Assembly: GCA_015061575.1 (NCBI GenBank)
Contig: SUWF01000011.1
Location: forward strand, 1 to 64,000
Direction of reading: 5' to 3'
DNA: 64,000 bases
Source: Lentisphaerota bacterium
GTDB lineage: Bacteria > Verrucomicrobiota > Lentisphaeria > Victivallales > Victivallaceae
The notes under the pieces are model-generated. The model worked only from the letters and a program-made list of their open reading frames with translations, did no database searches and was not told the DNA's origin. A program made the translations under genes and the position numbers. Shown here one piece after another: positions 41,750 through 51,925 of the stretch. Position 1 is the stretch's first letter. The number at the start of each line of letters is the position of its first letter.

Positions 41750-42826
41750 TTACTCCAGCCCCTCGGCCAGGTCTTTGGCTTTCTTGATCAAGTCCGCTTG
41801 ATCACGGGCCATATTGACCATTTCTTCATACGCTATTTTACCTTGTTTGTACAATTCAAACAAGTGCATATCCATAGTATTCATACCGTATTTGGCCCCG
41901 GTCTGCAGCTCGGAGGTGATACGGAAAGTTTTATTATCACGGATCAGCGCCTGAATACCGGGTGTCTGGATCATGATTTCAAAAGAAGCGATACGCCCCT
42001 TTTTATCGCAGCGGGGCAGCAATTCCTGAGAAATCACCGCAATCAGCGACGATGCCAGCTGAGTACGGATCTGCTGCTGCTGCGTAGTCGGAAAGGCGTC
42101 CACGATACGGTCAACCGTTTCAGCCGCCCCGGTGGTGTGCAGCGTACCGAACACCAAGTGCCCGGTTTCGGCTGCGGTCACGGCAGCTTCGATAGTTTCC
42201 AAGTCACGCATTTCCCCCACCAGAATAATATCCGGGTCCTGGCGCAGCGCCCGGCGCAGCGCATCTTCAAAACTTACGGTATCGGAACCGATTTCACGCT
42301 GGATAACGAGACTCTTTTTGTGGGGATGATAAAATTCGATCGGGTCTTCAACGGTGATGATATGGCAGGCCCGTTCTTCGTTGACCACGTTGATCATCGA
42401 AGCCAGCGTCGTAGATTTACCAGAACCGGTCGGCCCGGTCACCAACACCATTCCACGGGGGCGGTAGAGCAGATTTTTGACTGATTCCGGCAACCCCAGC
42501 TGTTCAAACGTCAACAGCGTATTGGGAATCTGACGCAACACCGTACCATAGCAGTTCTTTTGCTTAAAAGCACTTACACGAAAACGTGCCTGTTCGCCAA
42601 AAGCAAAACCAAAGTCTACTGAACCGACTTCCTGAATTTTCTGGATATGGATTTCTGACGCAAAAGATTTTACCAGCCGTTCCGTATCTTCTGCGGTCAA
42701 CGCCGGCAAGTCGAGCGGGGTCATATTACCATGCAGACGCACGGTCGGCGGAGCGCCTACTTCAATATGCAAGTCACTTACGCCTTCATCGACCACCAAC
42801 TGCAGCAAATCAGCCATTTCTACCAT
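41750..42826 (-). CDS. pilT: Twitching motility ATPase PilT
   Basis: A 358-residue hexameric ATPase. The N-terminal PAS-like domain (SDLHIEVGAPPTVRLHG) is followed by Walker A GPTGSGKST, the Asp box, Walker B ILVGEMRDLET, and the His box GTLHTTGAAETVDR. The PilT-specific element near the end (QALIRDNKTFRI) matches the AIRNLIRE motif needed for pilus retraction. The N-terminus begins at an ATG preceded by ggag. PilT retracts type IV pili and allows surface movement or DNA uptake. It sits between pilC and the two pilB-type genes. Confidence 0.92.
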   Translation of the reverse strand: MVEMADLLQLVVDEGVSDLHIEVGAPPTVRLHGNMTPLDLPALTAEDTERLVKSFASEIHIQKIQEVGSVDFGFAFGEQARFRVSAFKQKNCYGTVLRQIPNTLLTFEQLGLPESVKNLLYRPRGMVLVTGPTGSGKSTTLASMINVVNEERACHIITVEDPIEFYHPHKKSLVIQREIGSDTVSFEDALRRALRQDPDIILVGEMRDLETIEAAVTAAETGHLVFGTLHTTGAAETVDRIVDAFPTTQQQQIRTQLASSLIAVISQELLPRCDKKGRIASFEIMIQTPGIQALIRDNKTFRITSELQTGAKYGMNTMDMHLFELYKQGKIAYEEMVNMARDQADLIKKAKDLAEGLE

Positions 42827-42880
42827 TTTATCATTACTCCCGGATTAAAAATTCATACACATCAGGCCATTTACAACGCA

Positions 42881-44557
42881 TCAGGTATAGCGCAACACCT
42901 CGTCTACCGATGTTTCGCCGTTATAAATAGAAATCAAACCGTCTTCACGCATGGTGCGCATACCTTGTGAAATCGCTTTATTCTGGATTTCCAACGTCGG
43001 CGCACCATTATAGATCAATGCCGACAACTCAGCATTCATCACCATAAATTCGCAGATAGCCTTCCGGCCCTTATAGCCGGTATTCTTGCAAATCTGACAG
43101 CCCTTGCCGTAGTAGAAAGGCCGTCCGGCCACATCTTCACGGGTAATTTCCAAACGCTCAAGCTCTTCATCCGACGGGGTATACGCCGTTTTACAAGCAT
43201 AACAAACCCGACGCAGCAGACGCTGACTGAGCACCCCTACTAAACTTGAACAGATCAAAAACGGCTCCAAGCCCATATCCACCAGACGGGTCACTGTACT
43301 GGCCGCATCATTGGTATGCAGCGTACTGAATACAAAGTGCCCGGTCAGCGATGCTTCCACAGCGATCTGTGCAGTAATAAAGTCACGGATTTCCCCTACC
43401 AGAATACGGTCAGGGTCCTGTCGCAAAAACGCCCGCAAAGCTTTTTCAAAAGTCATGCCCACTGCTTCGTTGATCGGCACCTGCACGATACCGTCGATAT
43501 CGTATTCCACCGGGTCTTCGGCGGTCAGGATCTTATCGCCCACTACGTTGATTTCGTTGATCGCACTGTAAAGCGTAGTGGTCTTACCGGAACCGGTCGG
43601 GCCGGTCACCAGCAAAATACCGTTGGGCAGATGAATAATTTCCCGGAATTTTGTCAGCAGCGCTTCATCCAGCCCCAGCGAATCCAAACTCAGATTCACC
43701 ACCGTCCGGTCAAGCACACGAAGCACCACCGATTCTCCATAAGATGTTGGCAGACAAGATACACGCAAATCTACCGGCTTGCCGTTCATCTTGGTTTGGA
43801 TACGTCCGTCCTGCGGCACCCGCCGTTCAGAGATATTCAACCCGCTGAGGATCTTGACACGGCTGGTGATCGGCAGCGCCATCACTTTGGGCGGCGGCGG
43901 CAATTCATACAAAGCTCCGTCCACCCGGTAGCGGATCCGGTATTCGTGTTCAAAAGGTTCAAAGTGGATGTCACTGGCCTTGTCCTTGATCGCCTGCCGG
44001 ATCACAAAGTCCACAAAACGCACCACCGGTGCAGAGTTGGCCGCCGACTCCAGTTCATCTTCATTTTCGTACTCTTCCTGCTGCTGAGAGAGTTCGCCAA
44101 ACATGCTGGCCATATCCTGCGCATTCAACGGATAATACTTTTCGATCGCTTCATCAAATTGTTCATCCGGAGCCATCGTCACTTGAAAATCCCGGCCGAG
44201 AATAAACCGCAAATCATCTACAGCTGTAGTATCCAGCGGGTTGCGCATGGCCAGATAAAGCAGATCGTTTTCCATCTTGACCGCCACCACGCCGTAAGTA
44301 CGGGCCGTAGTGGGGTCGATCTGGTTAAGCGTGGCGCTGGGTATATCTATTTCCAAAAGGTCTACTATCTCCGCGCCCAGGGTATTGGCAATAAGCTGCA
44401 TAAGCTCGCTGTCATTGCAAAATCCGAAATCCAGCACTACATCCCGGAAATTTTTTCCGCTGCGCTCGCGCTCTTCCAACGCCTCTTTGAGCTGAGCTTC
44501 ATCCGCTCCGGCATCCAGCAATATATCGTAAAGAGCCTGTGTTTCCTGATCTATCAT
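42881..44557 (-). CDS. pilB: Type IV pilus assembly ATPase, PilB/GspE family (copy 2)
   Basis: A 558-residue ATPase with an N-terminal MshEN/GspE-N domain (ALYDILLDAGADEAQLKEAL), a linker and the C-terminal motor: Walker A VTGPTGSGKTTTLY, Asp box EDPVEYDI, Walker B ILVGEIRDFITA, His box FSTLHTNDAAST. The zinc motif is complete: CYACKTAY and CQICKNTG. PilB/GspE energises pilin polymerisation. A second, clearly related gene (44575-46284) lies 17 bases upstream, so the window has two tandem extension ATPases. The two may serve different fibres or work together. Confidence 0.92.
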   Translation of the reverse strand: MIDQETQALYDILLDAGADEAQLKEALEERERSGKNFRDVVLDFGFCNDSELMQLIANTLGAEIVDLLEIDIPSATLNQIDPTTARTYGVVAVKMENDLLYLAMRNPLDTTAVDDLRFILGRDFQVTMAPDEQFDEAIEKYYPLNAQDMASMFGELSQQQEEYENEDELESAANSAPVVRFVDFVIRQAIKDKASDIHFEPFEHEYRIRYRVDGALYELPPPPKVMALPITSRVKILSGLNISERRVPQDGRIQTKMNGKPVDLRVSCLPTSYGESVVLRVLDRTVVNLSLDSLGLDEALLTKFREIIHLPNGILLVTGPTGSGKTTTLYSAINEINVVGDKILTAEDPVEYDIDGIVQVPINEAVGMTFEKALRAFLRQDPDRILVGEIRDFITAQIAVEASLTGHFVFSTLHTNDAASTVTRLVDMGLEPFLICSSLVGVLSQRLLRRVCYACKTAYTPSDEELERLEITREDVAGRPFYYGKGCQICKNTGYKGRKAICEFMVMNAELSALIYNGAPTLEIQNKAISQGMRTMREDGLISIYNGETSVDEVLRYT

Positions 44558-44574
44558 AAAATCACCTGAATTGT

Positions 44575-46284
44575 TTAATCTTCATCCATCATGGTCACAC
44601 GGATAACTTCTTCCAAAGTTGAAATCCCCGCTTCTGCCTTGCGCAGAGCGTCTTCACGCAGCGAGTGCATACCGTTGCGGCGGGCCGCTTCACGGATGAC
44701 CTGCGTAGGTTCGTTGCGGTAGACCAACTCAGTTATATCGTTATCAAGCATACAAATTTCGTAAATACCAATACGTCCGCGATAGCCGGTCTTTCCGCAG
44801 TTGGAACAACCTTTCCCCTTCTTGAATGTATGCGTAGCTACATATTCATCCGAAAGTCCCAGCAGATGTTTCTCCATATCACTTGGCGTATATTCCTGCG
44901 CACAATGCTTGCACACCCGCCGCAGCAGCCGCTGCGCCATGATCGCCCGCACTGCTGACGCCACCAGAAACGCCTTGACCCCCATATCCACCAGTCGGGT
45001 AATGGCCCCGGGAGCGTCGTTGGTGTGCAGCGTACTGAACACCAAGTGCCCGGTCAGAGCGGCGTTGATAGCAATTTCGGCAGTTTCCACGTCTCGGATT
45101 TCCCCGATCATTACAATATTCGGCGCCTGACGCAGAATTGCCCGCAGTGCCGCAGCAAAGGTCATGTTTACATATCTGTCGACCTGTACCTGGTTGATAC
45201 CGGGCAGCTGATATTCCACCGGGTCTTCCACGGTGATGATCTTTCTGGACACAGTATTGATCGTATTCAAAAACGCATAGAGCGAAGTCGTCTTACCCGA
45301 ACCGGTCGGGCCGGTGACCAGAAAAATGCCGTCCGGCATGGAAAGGATCCGGTTCACCAGTACCATATCGTCGGCGTAGAACCCCAGTTTAGGCACATCA
45401 AGCTGAATACTGGACTTATCCAAAATACGCATTACGATACTTTCGCCGTGGGTCGTGGGAATACTCGACACACGCAAATCGATATCTTTTTCGCCCACAC
45501 TCATCTTGATACGTCCGTCCTGCGGGATCCGTTTTTCGGTAATATCAAGTCTGGCCATGATCTTCAAACGGCTGGTCAGATTGGCCTGCAAAAACTTCGG
45601 CGGCGACTCCATTTCCCGCAGCACGCCGTCCACCCGGAAGCGCACCCGGTAGTATTTTTCCATCGGTTCCATGTGAATATCGCTGGCCCCGAAGCGGTAG
45701 GCATCGATAATGATTCCGGAAACCAGCTTGATGATCGGGGCATCATCATCGGCCAATGCCTGATCAGCTTCGATGGAGTCCACTTTTTCCATCATACCGG
45801 CTTCTTCGCCCAACTGGTTCATCAAGCCTTCCATAGCTTTGGCTGCAGTCCGGTAATGGTTGTCAAGCAGCTGGTCGATCTGATCCTGACGGGCGACCAC
45901 GGCTTCCACATCACAGCCCAGACGATAACGCAAGGCATCGACCACATCCATGGCTGAAGGGTCGGACATCGCCACAGTCAGCACATCATCGTGCTTCATA
46001 ACCGGCACTACGTTATATGCCACCGCCAGATCGCCCGGCAGGGCATCCACCACTTCCGGTGGAATAGCGTAGTTGTGCAAATCGATCATTTCCAGACCGT
46101 ACTCCTGAGCCAGCAACTGGGTTATATCCGTTTCGGTAACCACTTTTTTGCTGATCAGAGCATCTACCATTGATATATTGCCGGGAAAATCTTCAACAAA
46201 TTTCCGGGCACTTTCCAGCTGTTCAGGGGTCACCAGCCCCGCCTGCTTTATCAGCTCAAGCACATAATTATTGTCTCTGCTCAA
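44575..46284 (-). CDS. pilB: Type IV pilus assembly ATPase, PilB/GspE family (copy 1)
   Basis: A 569-residue paralogue of the next gene. It has the same order: N-terminal domain with LELIKQAGLVTPEQLES, a dinucleotide-type loop, then Walker A GPTGSGKTTSLYA, Asp box EDPVEYQL, Walker B MIGEIRDVETAE, His box FSTLHTNDAPGA and the zinc pairs CKHCAQEY and CSNCGKTG. All residues known for ATP hydrolysis appear present, so neither copy is a dead partner. This is the first gene of the pilus block, and a hairpin terminator of the CE15 remnant separates it from the upstream DNA. Confidence 0.92.
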   Translation of the reverse strand: MSRDNNYVLELIKQAGLVTPEQLESARKFVEDFPGNISMVDALISKKVVTETDITQLLAQEYGLEMIDLHNYAIPPEVVDALPGDLAVAYNVVPVMKHDDVLTVAMSDPSAMDVVDALRYRLGCDVEAVVARQDQIDQLLDNHYRTAAKAMEGLMNQLGEEAGMMEKVDSIEADQALADDDAPIIKLVSGIIIDAYRFGASDIHMEPMEKYYRVRFRVDGVLREMESPPKFLQANLTSRLKIMARLDITEKRIPQDGRIKMSVGEKDIDLRVSSIPTTHGESIVMRILDKSSIQLDVPKLGFYADDMVLVNRILSMPDGIFLVTGPTGSGKTTSLYAFLNTINTVSRKIITVEDPVEYQLPGINQVQVDRYVNMTFAAALRAILRQAPNIVMIGEIRDVETAEIAINAALTGHLVFSTLHTNDAPGAITRLVDMGVKAFLVASAVRAIMAQRLLRRVCKHCAQEYTPSDMEKHLLGLSDEYVATHTFKKGKGCSNCGKTGYRGRIGIYEICMLDNDITELVYRNEPTQVIREAARRNGMHSLREDALRKAEAGISTLEEVIRVTMMDED

Positions 46285-46402
46285 AACAACGCCTCCTCAG
46301 CGCAATATTTTATCAAAAAAACAAGTCATCACAGAAAGATACTATTGCATTGTATTTTTTGCAAATTTCAAACCAATAAAAGCGGGATTTTTTTACAAAA
46401 AA

Positions 46403-46447
46403 ACTGCTGCAAGCGCTCAAAAAACTTATTTTTGCACTTGCAGCAGT
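46403..46447 (-). terminator. Terminator after the CE15 remnant
   Basis: On the minus strand the arms actgctgcaag and cttgcagcagt make an 11-base stem with a 23-base loop and are followed directly by seven T. It would end transcripts coming from the CE15 fragment before the pilus genes. Confidence 0.75.
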
Positions 46448-46476
46448 CCAAAACCCCTCAAAAAAAATTCCGATGC

Positions 46477-46997
46477 CTACTTTTTTTGCGTCTTCCACAA
46501 CGCATCGGCACAATCGTAATAGTGCTGCCAATCCACTGCCGTTATGGAGTGCCCGCCAGCTTTGATATGATAACGAACCCTGTCGCCAACGGACTGATTC
46601 AACGGCGGCATTTTCTGATCAGCGATCCCTTGCAAACCGTACAATTTCCACGCCGTTGACGCCGCCTGGGCAGACAAAAATTCGCCGCAGGGATCGGCTC
46701 CCCAATCCTCGCTGGAACTTGCCACATAAAGCGATCTCGGAGCAATCAGCGCCAGCAACTGATGCTGTTCAACCGGCAAAAATTCTTCCCGGAAAGCATA
46801 CTGACACAACGTATCGACAAACCAGAAGCGCTGAATAAAGGACAAATGCCCTAACCTTTCACCAAAATCCCGACGACTGGGCGCAGCGCCCAAACAACCT
46901 GAATTATTGGAAATAACCAACTTGAAACGTTCGTCACATGCTCCGGCCCACAACGCCGTTTTGCCCAACCGGCTGTGACCGATGACCGCAGCACGGT
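46477..46997 (-). pseudogene. C-terminal half of a CE15-type glucuronoyl esterase, 5'-truncated
   Basis: The minus-strand frame carries the active-site block of CE15 enzymes, RAAVIGHSRLGKTALWAGA with the catalytic Ser in GHSRLGK. It continues with DERFKLVISNNSGCLGAA, the phrase LIAPRSLYVASS, and a histidine in KAGGHSITAVDW. The frame holds about 170 codons, whereas the family needs 350-400. No start codon precedes the homologous part. The upstream end coincides with the 5' end of a divergent sugar gene. This indicates loss of the first half by a rearrangement at about 46,998. CE15 enzymes cut ester links between lignin or pectin glucuronic acid and sugars. Confidence 0.75.
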
Positions 46998-48098
46998 TTG
47001 AACAAAACCCGAACTCAAGCCAAAGTCCAAGCTGATCGGGCAGCCGGCCGCAAGATCGTACCGTACTGGGACCGGCGGCATTTGCCCATATCGCAGAAAA
47101 ACAAGGTCAATCCGGATGCCGAAAAGATCTATCAGGCCTGGAGTACCGATCCCCAGCGCCCCCGGGCCGGCCGCTTTGACTGGATGCGCTGCTCCGGAAC
47201 CAGCGAATGGCAGGACTATCTTGTCTGGTGTATCGACCAGTGGAACGAAGTTTTCGGCACCATCGACGGCGCCTATATCGACGAATTGATCCTTGACCCC
47301 AACAAAAATGCCGTTTCCGGCGGCGGCTACACCGATTATGATGGCGAACGCCGTCCCACCTACTCGTGGCTGGCTGAACGCAATCTTTACAAACGTATGC
47401 ACTATGTGATCGCCAAACGCAACGGCAATCTGCCGCCCTGGAGCATCGCCCATTGTTCGGCAACGAGCATGATGGAGATCCTCTCGCCCTTTACGGTATT
47501 TTTGACTGGCGAACACCTTTACAGCGGATATTTCCCGGATGATAAAAACCTCAATCCCCCCAAAGGAGATCCGGTCGAACGCATGTATTATTACAGCTAC
47601 AGTCTGCCGATGGAGCGGGTGCGCGGCGAATTTTATCACCGTCAGTGGGGAGCGGTAATTGCGTGGCTGCCCTGTTTGAAAAATCAGCGCGACATCATGG
47701 AACACCCCACTCCCACCCGGGATTTGATGAGCCGCATCATGCACGCCGATGTCATTTTCTGGCCACTGTGGTGCAACAAACAGGAAGTTTACAAAGTCGA
47801 TGAGATCCGCCGTCAGTGGAATATCGGCGATCCGGCGGTGGAATTTATTCCCTATTGGGAAAATAAAGCGCTGGTCGCCGACGCCCAGGATGTGATCATA
47901 AGCTACTACGATAAAAACGGCGAAAAGCTCGCCATAATCAGCAATCTTGCCCGCAAAAATCAAGAGTTCGATATTGTATTGCCCCCAACCGCCCAAAGTG
48001 TGATCAATGCCGAAAACGGTCAGGCACTTCCTGTGGTCAACGGCAAAGTAAAAGTCAATATCAAACGCAACGATTTCGGCATGTTGATCATCAAATAA
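46998..48098 (+). pseudogene. DUF6067-like glycoside hydrolase-type protein, 5'-truncated
   Basis: 366 codons in a plus frame that opens after a stop at 46983-46985, with only a TTG to start. Recognisable barrel elements follow from AAGRKIVPYWDRRHLP (a sixth-strand-type segment), then GTIDGAYIDELIL, LAERNLYKRMHYVIAKRNG and SATSMMEILSPFTVFLTGEH, and it ends in a beta-sandwich (VINAENGQALPVV). This looks like the C-terminal half of a large family (DUF6067 or close) that has an N-terminal sheet domain first. The missing N-terminus and the junction with the CE15 remnant make a working product unlikely. The next gene starts 10 bases later. Confidence 0.6.
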
Positions 48099-48108
48099 GG
48101 ATTTATTT

Positions 48109-49194
48109 ATGGCCAAAAAGAATTGGAAAATCATCGATGTTGAAGATTTCGTGATCTTCAAGGCTTCCGACGATATTGTTGAAGAAGCCAACGCCAAATA
48201 TGCCGAGGCCAACGCCAGCAATCAGCGTTTTATCGATACGCATCCGGCGGCAGTACCCTCCATGCCCGTCAGCGGTACATTCATCTGTGCCCAGCCGCCC
48301 AACTACCGGGGCATACCCATGCTCCACGCCACGGTGGATGATTGGGCAGAAAAGTTTGAACTTTTTAAAACTTTCGGGGTGGATACAGTGATCTATCAGG
48401 CTGCCGTCTGGAACGAGCTGGAAACGGTCTATTACCCCAGCAAACGGTTCAAAGACTACCGGTTGTTTGACCAGATCGGCAATGTATTGGAAGCTGCCAA
48501 ACGCACCAATATAGATGTTTATCTCGGCGGCTACGGTTCGGTTTCCGGCTGGTGCATGGGCAAAGATCCGGCTTTTGTGGAGCAGGAAAAACAAAATCAC
48601 TTTGCCGTGCAGGATGAACTTTTTGAGCTTTACGGCTCGCAGTTCAAAGGCATCTACTTTGCGCCCGAAACCGCCTACCGGGGCGAACGGGATCTTTATA
48701 CAGAAAAGACACTGAACGGTATTTACCGGGATTTCTGCGACCGCTTGAAAAGTCTGCACCCGGAGTGCGAGATCATCATGTCGCCGGCAACCAAATATTT
48801 TGAAGGCAAGCTGGACGAAATGATCGATTCGTGGAACACCATTCTCGACGGCGTAAAACTGGATGTAATGGCTCCGCAAGACTCTATCGGATGCTGCGGA
48901 ACCACGCTGGAATATCAGGAAACGATGTTCAAGGTGTGGCGAAAAATTTGCGATGACAAAAATATCCGTTTCTGGAGCAATGTGGAACTCTTTGAAGATC
49001 TGGATTGTTCGCAAATCGATGCAGCAATTCCTGCTGATCCCCGTCGGGTGGCCCATCAGATAAGTAACGCCGGAAAAGTGGCAGAAAAACTTATCTCTTG
49101 GGAAATGCTTTCCTATACCAATATAGAACGGCACGGCGAACGGGCCGCCCGTTTGCGCAGTTTTCTGCAGGAATGCGGAAAACTCGCCCGGTAA
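48109..49194 (+). CDS. DUF4434-type TIM-barrel protein
   Basis: A 361-residue protein with the layout of DUF4434 enzymes. It has [52 protein letters not shown] and the acidic [15 protein letters not shown], then [13 protein letters not shown] and [18 protein letters not shown]. The family is GH-like and probably acts on carbohydrate; no product is known to me. There is no signal peptide, so it is likely cytosolic. It has an ATG with aagga-type site upstream and ends ahead of a strong terminator. It probably shared an operon with the truncated sugar gene 10 bases upstream. Confidence 0.7.
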   Translation: MAKKNWKIIDVEDFVIFKASDDIVEEANAKYAEANASNQRFIDTHPAAVPSMPVSGTFICAQPPNYRGIPMLHATVDDWAEKFELFKTFGVDTVIYQAAVWNELETVYYPSKRFKDYRLFDQIGNVLEAAKRTNIDVYLGGYGSVSGWCMGKDPAFVEQEKQNHFAVQDELFELYGSQFKGIYFAPETAYRGERDLYTEKTLNGIYRDFCDRLKSLHPECEIIMSPATKYFEGKLDEMIDSWNTILDGVKLDVMAPQDSIGCCGTTLEYQETMFKVWRKICDDKNIRFWSNVELFEDLDCSQIDAAIPADPRRVAHQISNAGKVAEKLISWEMLSYTNIERHGERAARLRSFLQECGKLAR

Positions 49195-49235
49195 AAAATA
49201 TACATTCAGCGTCCAATCCTGACAGGATGCCCCAA

Positions 49236-49271
49236 AGGCCATCGCAAAAATTTCAAGTTTTGCGATGGCCT
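49236..49271 (+). terminator. Strong terminator after the DUF4434 gene
   Basis: A 14-base perfect stem (aggccatcgcaaaa with ttttgcgatggcct) has an eight-base loop and is followed by cttttg. It separates the sugar cluster from rfbB. Confidence 0.8.
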
Positions 49272-49400
49272 CTTTTGTATCAACTGGCAGCCTTGCCGCA
49301 TCATGTTATGCGGATGCAATTTTTCCGGAAAAAACTTGCTTTTCACAGCAGATGGCGCTATAGTAAGAAAAATGATTTAATTTTGTATTTCGGGAATGTT

Positions 49401-50474
49401 ATGGCCAATAGAATAATTGTTACCGGCGGGGCCGGATTTATCGGTTCAACCACAGTCCGGCATATCATAAATAATACGCCGGACGCAGTTTGCGTAATCG
49501 ATAAACTTACCTATGCCGGAAATCTTGAGTCACTCAAGCCGGTGGCAGATTCCGGACGCTTCAGCTTTTATCAGGCAGATATTTGCCATAAAAGTGCCAT
49601 GGATGAGATTTTTGCCAACTTCCGTCCAACTCATGTGATGCACCTGGCAGCCGAGAGCCATGTTGACCGTTCCATTGATGCGCCCGGGGACTTTATCCAG
49701 ACTAATATAAATGGCACTTACACATTGCTGGAAGCGGCCCGGAAGTATTTTAACACGCTGGATGCCAACGAAAAAAGCCATTTCCGTTTTCATCACATAT
49801 CCACGGATGAAGTCTATGGCGATTTGGGCAGCACGGGAAAACTGTTCCGTGAAGATACCCCATACGCCCCCAGCAGTCCTTATTCAGCCAGCAAAGCCGC
49901 CAGCGATCATCTGGTGCGCTCCTGGATGCGGACATTTCAGCTGCCGACAATTATCACTAATTGTTCCAACAATTATGGGCCATATCAATTCCCGGAAAAA
50001 CTCATACCTTTGGTGATCCTGCACGCATTGTCCGGTCAAGAGCTGCCCATCTACGGCACCGGCAGTCAGATCCGGGATTGGCTCTATGTGGAAGATCATG
50101 CAAAAGCGTTGTATAAAGTGGCTACCAACGGAAAGCCCGGCGAAACTTATAACATTGGCGGCAATAACGAAAAAACCAATCTTGAAGTGGTACAGACCAT
50201 CTGCGGCTTGCTGGACGAACTTGCTCCCCGGAGCGATGGGGCATCTTATGCCGGACAAATCATTTTTGTTCCTGACCGTCCCGGACACGATCTGCGTTAT
50301 GCCATTGATGCCAGCAAAATCAAAACAGAACTTAACTGGCAGCCGCAGGAAACATTTGCCAGCGGAATGCGCAAAACCGTGCAGTGGTATCTGGATAACC
50401 GCTGCTCATGGTGTGCGCATGTACTCAGCGGGGAGTATAAAATGGAACGGCTTGGCCGGGGAGAAAAATTATGA
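49401..50474 (+). CDS. rfbB: dTDP-glucose 4,6-dehydratase
   Basis: 357 residues from the ATG at 49401; the longer frame upstream has no homology. The short-chain-dehydrogenase fold is complete: [41 protein letters not shown], the active-site [10 protein letters not shown], and [13 protein letters not shown] with the catalytic Tyr-Lys pair. The second step of dTDP-rhamnose synthesis. First of rfbBACD, which all overlap or sit within ten bases, so the four are one operon. The product feeds O-antigen or other rhamnose glycans. Confidence 0.95.
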   Translation: MANRIIVTGGAGFIGSTTVRHIINNTPDAVCVIDKLTYAGNLESLKPVADSGRFSFYQADICHKSAMDEIFANFRPTHVMHLAAESHVDRSIDAPGDFIQTNINGTYTLLEAARKYFNTLDANEKSHFRFHHISTDEVYGDLGSTGKLFREDTPYAPSSPYSASKAASDHLVRSWMRTFQLPTIITNCSNNYGPYQFPEKLIPLVILHALSGQELPIYGTGSQIRDWLYVEDHAKALYKVATNGKPGETYNIGGNNEKTNLEVVQTICGLLDELAPRSDGASYAGQIIFVPDRPGHDLRYAIDASKIKTELNWQPQETFASGMRKTVQWYLDNRCSWCAHVLSGEYKMERLGRGEKL

Positions 50475-51343
50475 AAGGTATCGTACTGGCCGGCGGCACC
50501 GGCAGCCGGTTGCATCCGATCACTTGCGGTGTATCCAAACAGCTGCTGGCGATCTATGACAAACCCATGATCTATTATCCGATTTCCGTCCTGATGCTGG
50601 CGGGGATCCGGGATATACTTATTATTACGACTCCGGAAGATCAGGCGTCGTTTCAACGGCTGTTGGGCGATGGCACACGCTATGGAGTGAATTTTTCTTA
50701 CGCCGTACAGCCCCGCCCGGAAGGCTTGGCGCAGGCATTTATCATCGGCAAAGAGTTCATCGGCAGCGATCCGGTAGCCTTGGTGCTGGGCGATAATATC
50801 TTTTACGGGGCGCATCTGTCTAAACTGCTGAAACAGGCGGCAAACAAAACGCAGGGTGCAACGGTATTCGGCTATTATGTGTGCGATCCGGAACGTTTTG
50901 GAGTTGTGGAATTTGATGCAGCCGGCAATGCGGTTTCCCTCGAAGAAAAGCCCGCCGTACCCAAATCCAATTACGCCGTTACCGGGCTCTATTTTTATGA
51001 CAACAGCGTAGTCGATATCGCAGCCAACCTCACCCCGTCCGCCCGGGGCGAACTGGAGATAACCGAAGTTAATAATACTTATCTGAAAAAAGGCCTGCTG
51101 CAGGTGGAAACTTTGGGCCGTGGGTATGCCTGGCTGGATACCGGTACTTATGAAAGTATGCTCGAAGCCGCCAATTTTATCCACACTATCGAAACCCGCC
51201 AGGGGCTGCAGGTAGCATGTCTGGAGGAAATCGCCTTTGAAAACCAATGGCTGAGCGCCGACCAGCTGCGGGAAAATATTCAAGATCTGCTCAAAACAGA
51301 CTACGGCCAATATCTGCTGCGGCTCGCCGGAAATAAAAAATAA
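50471..51343 (+). CDS. rfbA: Glucose-1-phosphate thymidylyltransferase
   Basis: A 290-residue nucleotidyltransferase of normal length. Motifs are [52 protein letters not shown] and [20 protein letters not shown] (the sugar-binding loop), ending with [18 protein letters not shown]. It makes dTDP-glucose and is the control point of the pathway. The ATG overlaps the rfbB stop by four bases. Confidence 0.95.
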   Translation: MKGIVLAGGTGSRLHPITCGVSKQLLAIYDKPMIYYPISVLMLAGIRDILIITTPEDQASFQRLLGDGTRYGVNFSYAVQPRPEGLAQAFIIGKEFIGSDPVALVLGDNIFYGAHLSKLLKQAANKTQGATVFGYYVCDPERFGVVEFDAAGNAVSLEEKPAVPKSNYAVTGLYFYDNSVVDIAANLTPSARGELEITEVNNTYLKKGLLQVETLGRGYAWLDTGTYESMLEAANFIHTIETRQGLQVACLEEIAFENQWLSADQLRENIQDLLKTDYGQYLLRLAGNKK

Positions 51344-51352
51344 AATAGTGCT

Positions 51353-51925
51353 ATGAAGATCATCAATACAGCTATTGAAGAAGTAAAACTCATTGAACCG
51401 GAAGTGTTCGGTGATGCCCGGGGGTATTTTTTTGAATCGTGGACCCAGAGCAAATATGCCGCCGCCGGGATCGACTGCAACTGGCTGCAGGATAATGAAT
51501 CACGTTCCCGCTTCGGGGTATTGCGGGGGCTGCACTTTCAGGCTGCGCCCTACACGCAGGCCAAACTGGTACGGGTCATTGAAGGATCGGTGCTGGATGT
51601 GGCAGTGGATATCCGCAAAGGCTCTCCCACTTTCGGCCAACATGTAGCCGTGGAACTCAGCGGCGACAATAAGCGTCAGCTCTTTGTGCCGCGGGGATTT
51701 GCCCATGGCTTTGTGGTGCTCTCGGGAAGCGTGCTTTTTGCCTATAAATGTGACAATCTGTACATGCCCAGCCACGAGCGGGGCATTGCCTTTGACGATC
51801 CGGCCTTGCAGATAAATTGGCAGGTCGATTTGCAGGAATACATCCTTTCGCCCAAAGACCGCTGCAATCCGCTGCTGGCCGATGCCGAAGTTTTTGACTA
51901 TCACCGCCGGGAATATATGTTATGA
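51353..51925 (+). CDS. rfbC: dTDP-4-dehydrorhamnose 3,5-epimerase
   Basis: A 190-residue cupin-type epimerase. The active-site elements are RGLHFQAAPYTQAKLVRVIEG (placed by LRGLHFQAAPYTQAKL), VAVDIRKGSPTFG, and the catalytic His region PRGFAHGFVVLS. It ends FDYHRREYML. It inverts C3 and C5 of the keto-sugar. It starts nine bases after rfbA and overlaps rfbD by four. Confidence 0.95.
   Translation: MKIINTAIEEVKLIEPEVFGDARGYFFESWTQSKYAAAGIDCNWLQDNESRSRFGVLRGLHFQAAPYTQAKLVRVIEGSVLDVAVDIRKGSPTFGQHVAVELSGDNKRQLFVPRGFAHGFVVLSGSVLFAYKCDNLYMPSHERGIAFDDPALQINWQVDLQEYILSPKDRCNPLLADAEVFDYHRREYML

Noticed and set aside
46851-49242. Long minus-strand frames opposite the sugar genes (46851-48221 and 48103-49242)
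   Set aside because: Both mirror plus-strand coding sequence with barrel motifs; their translations are low in recognisable structure.
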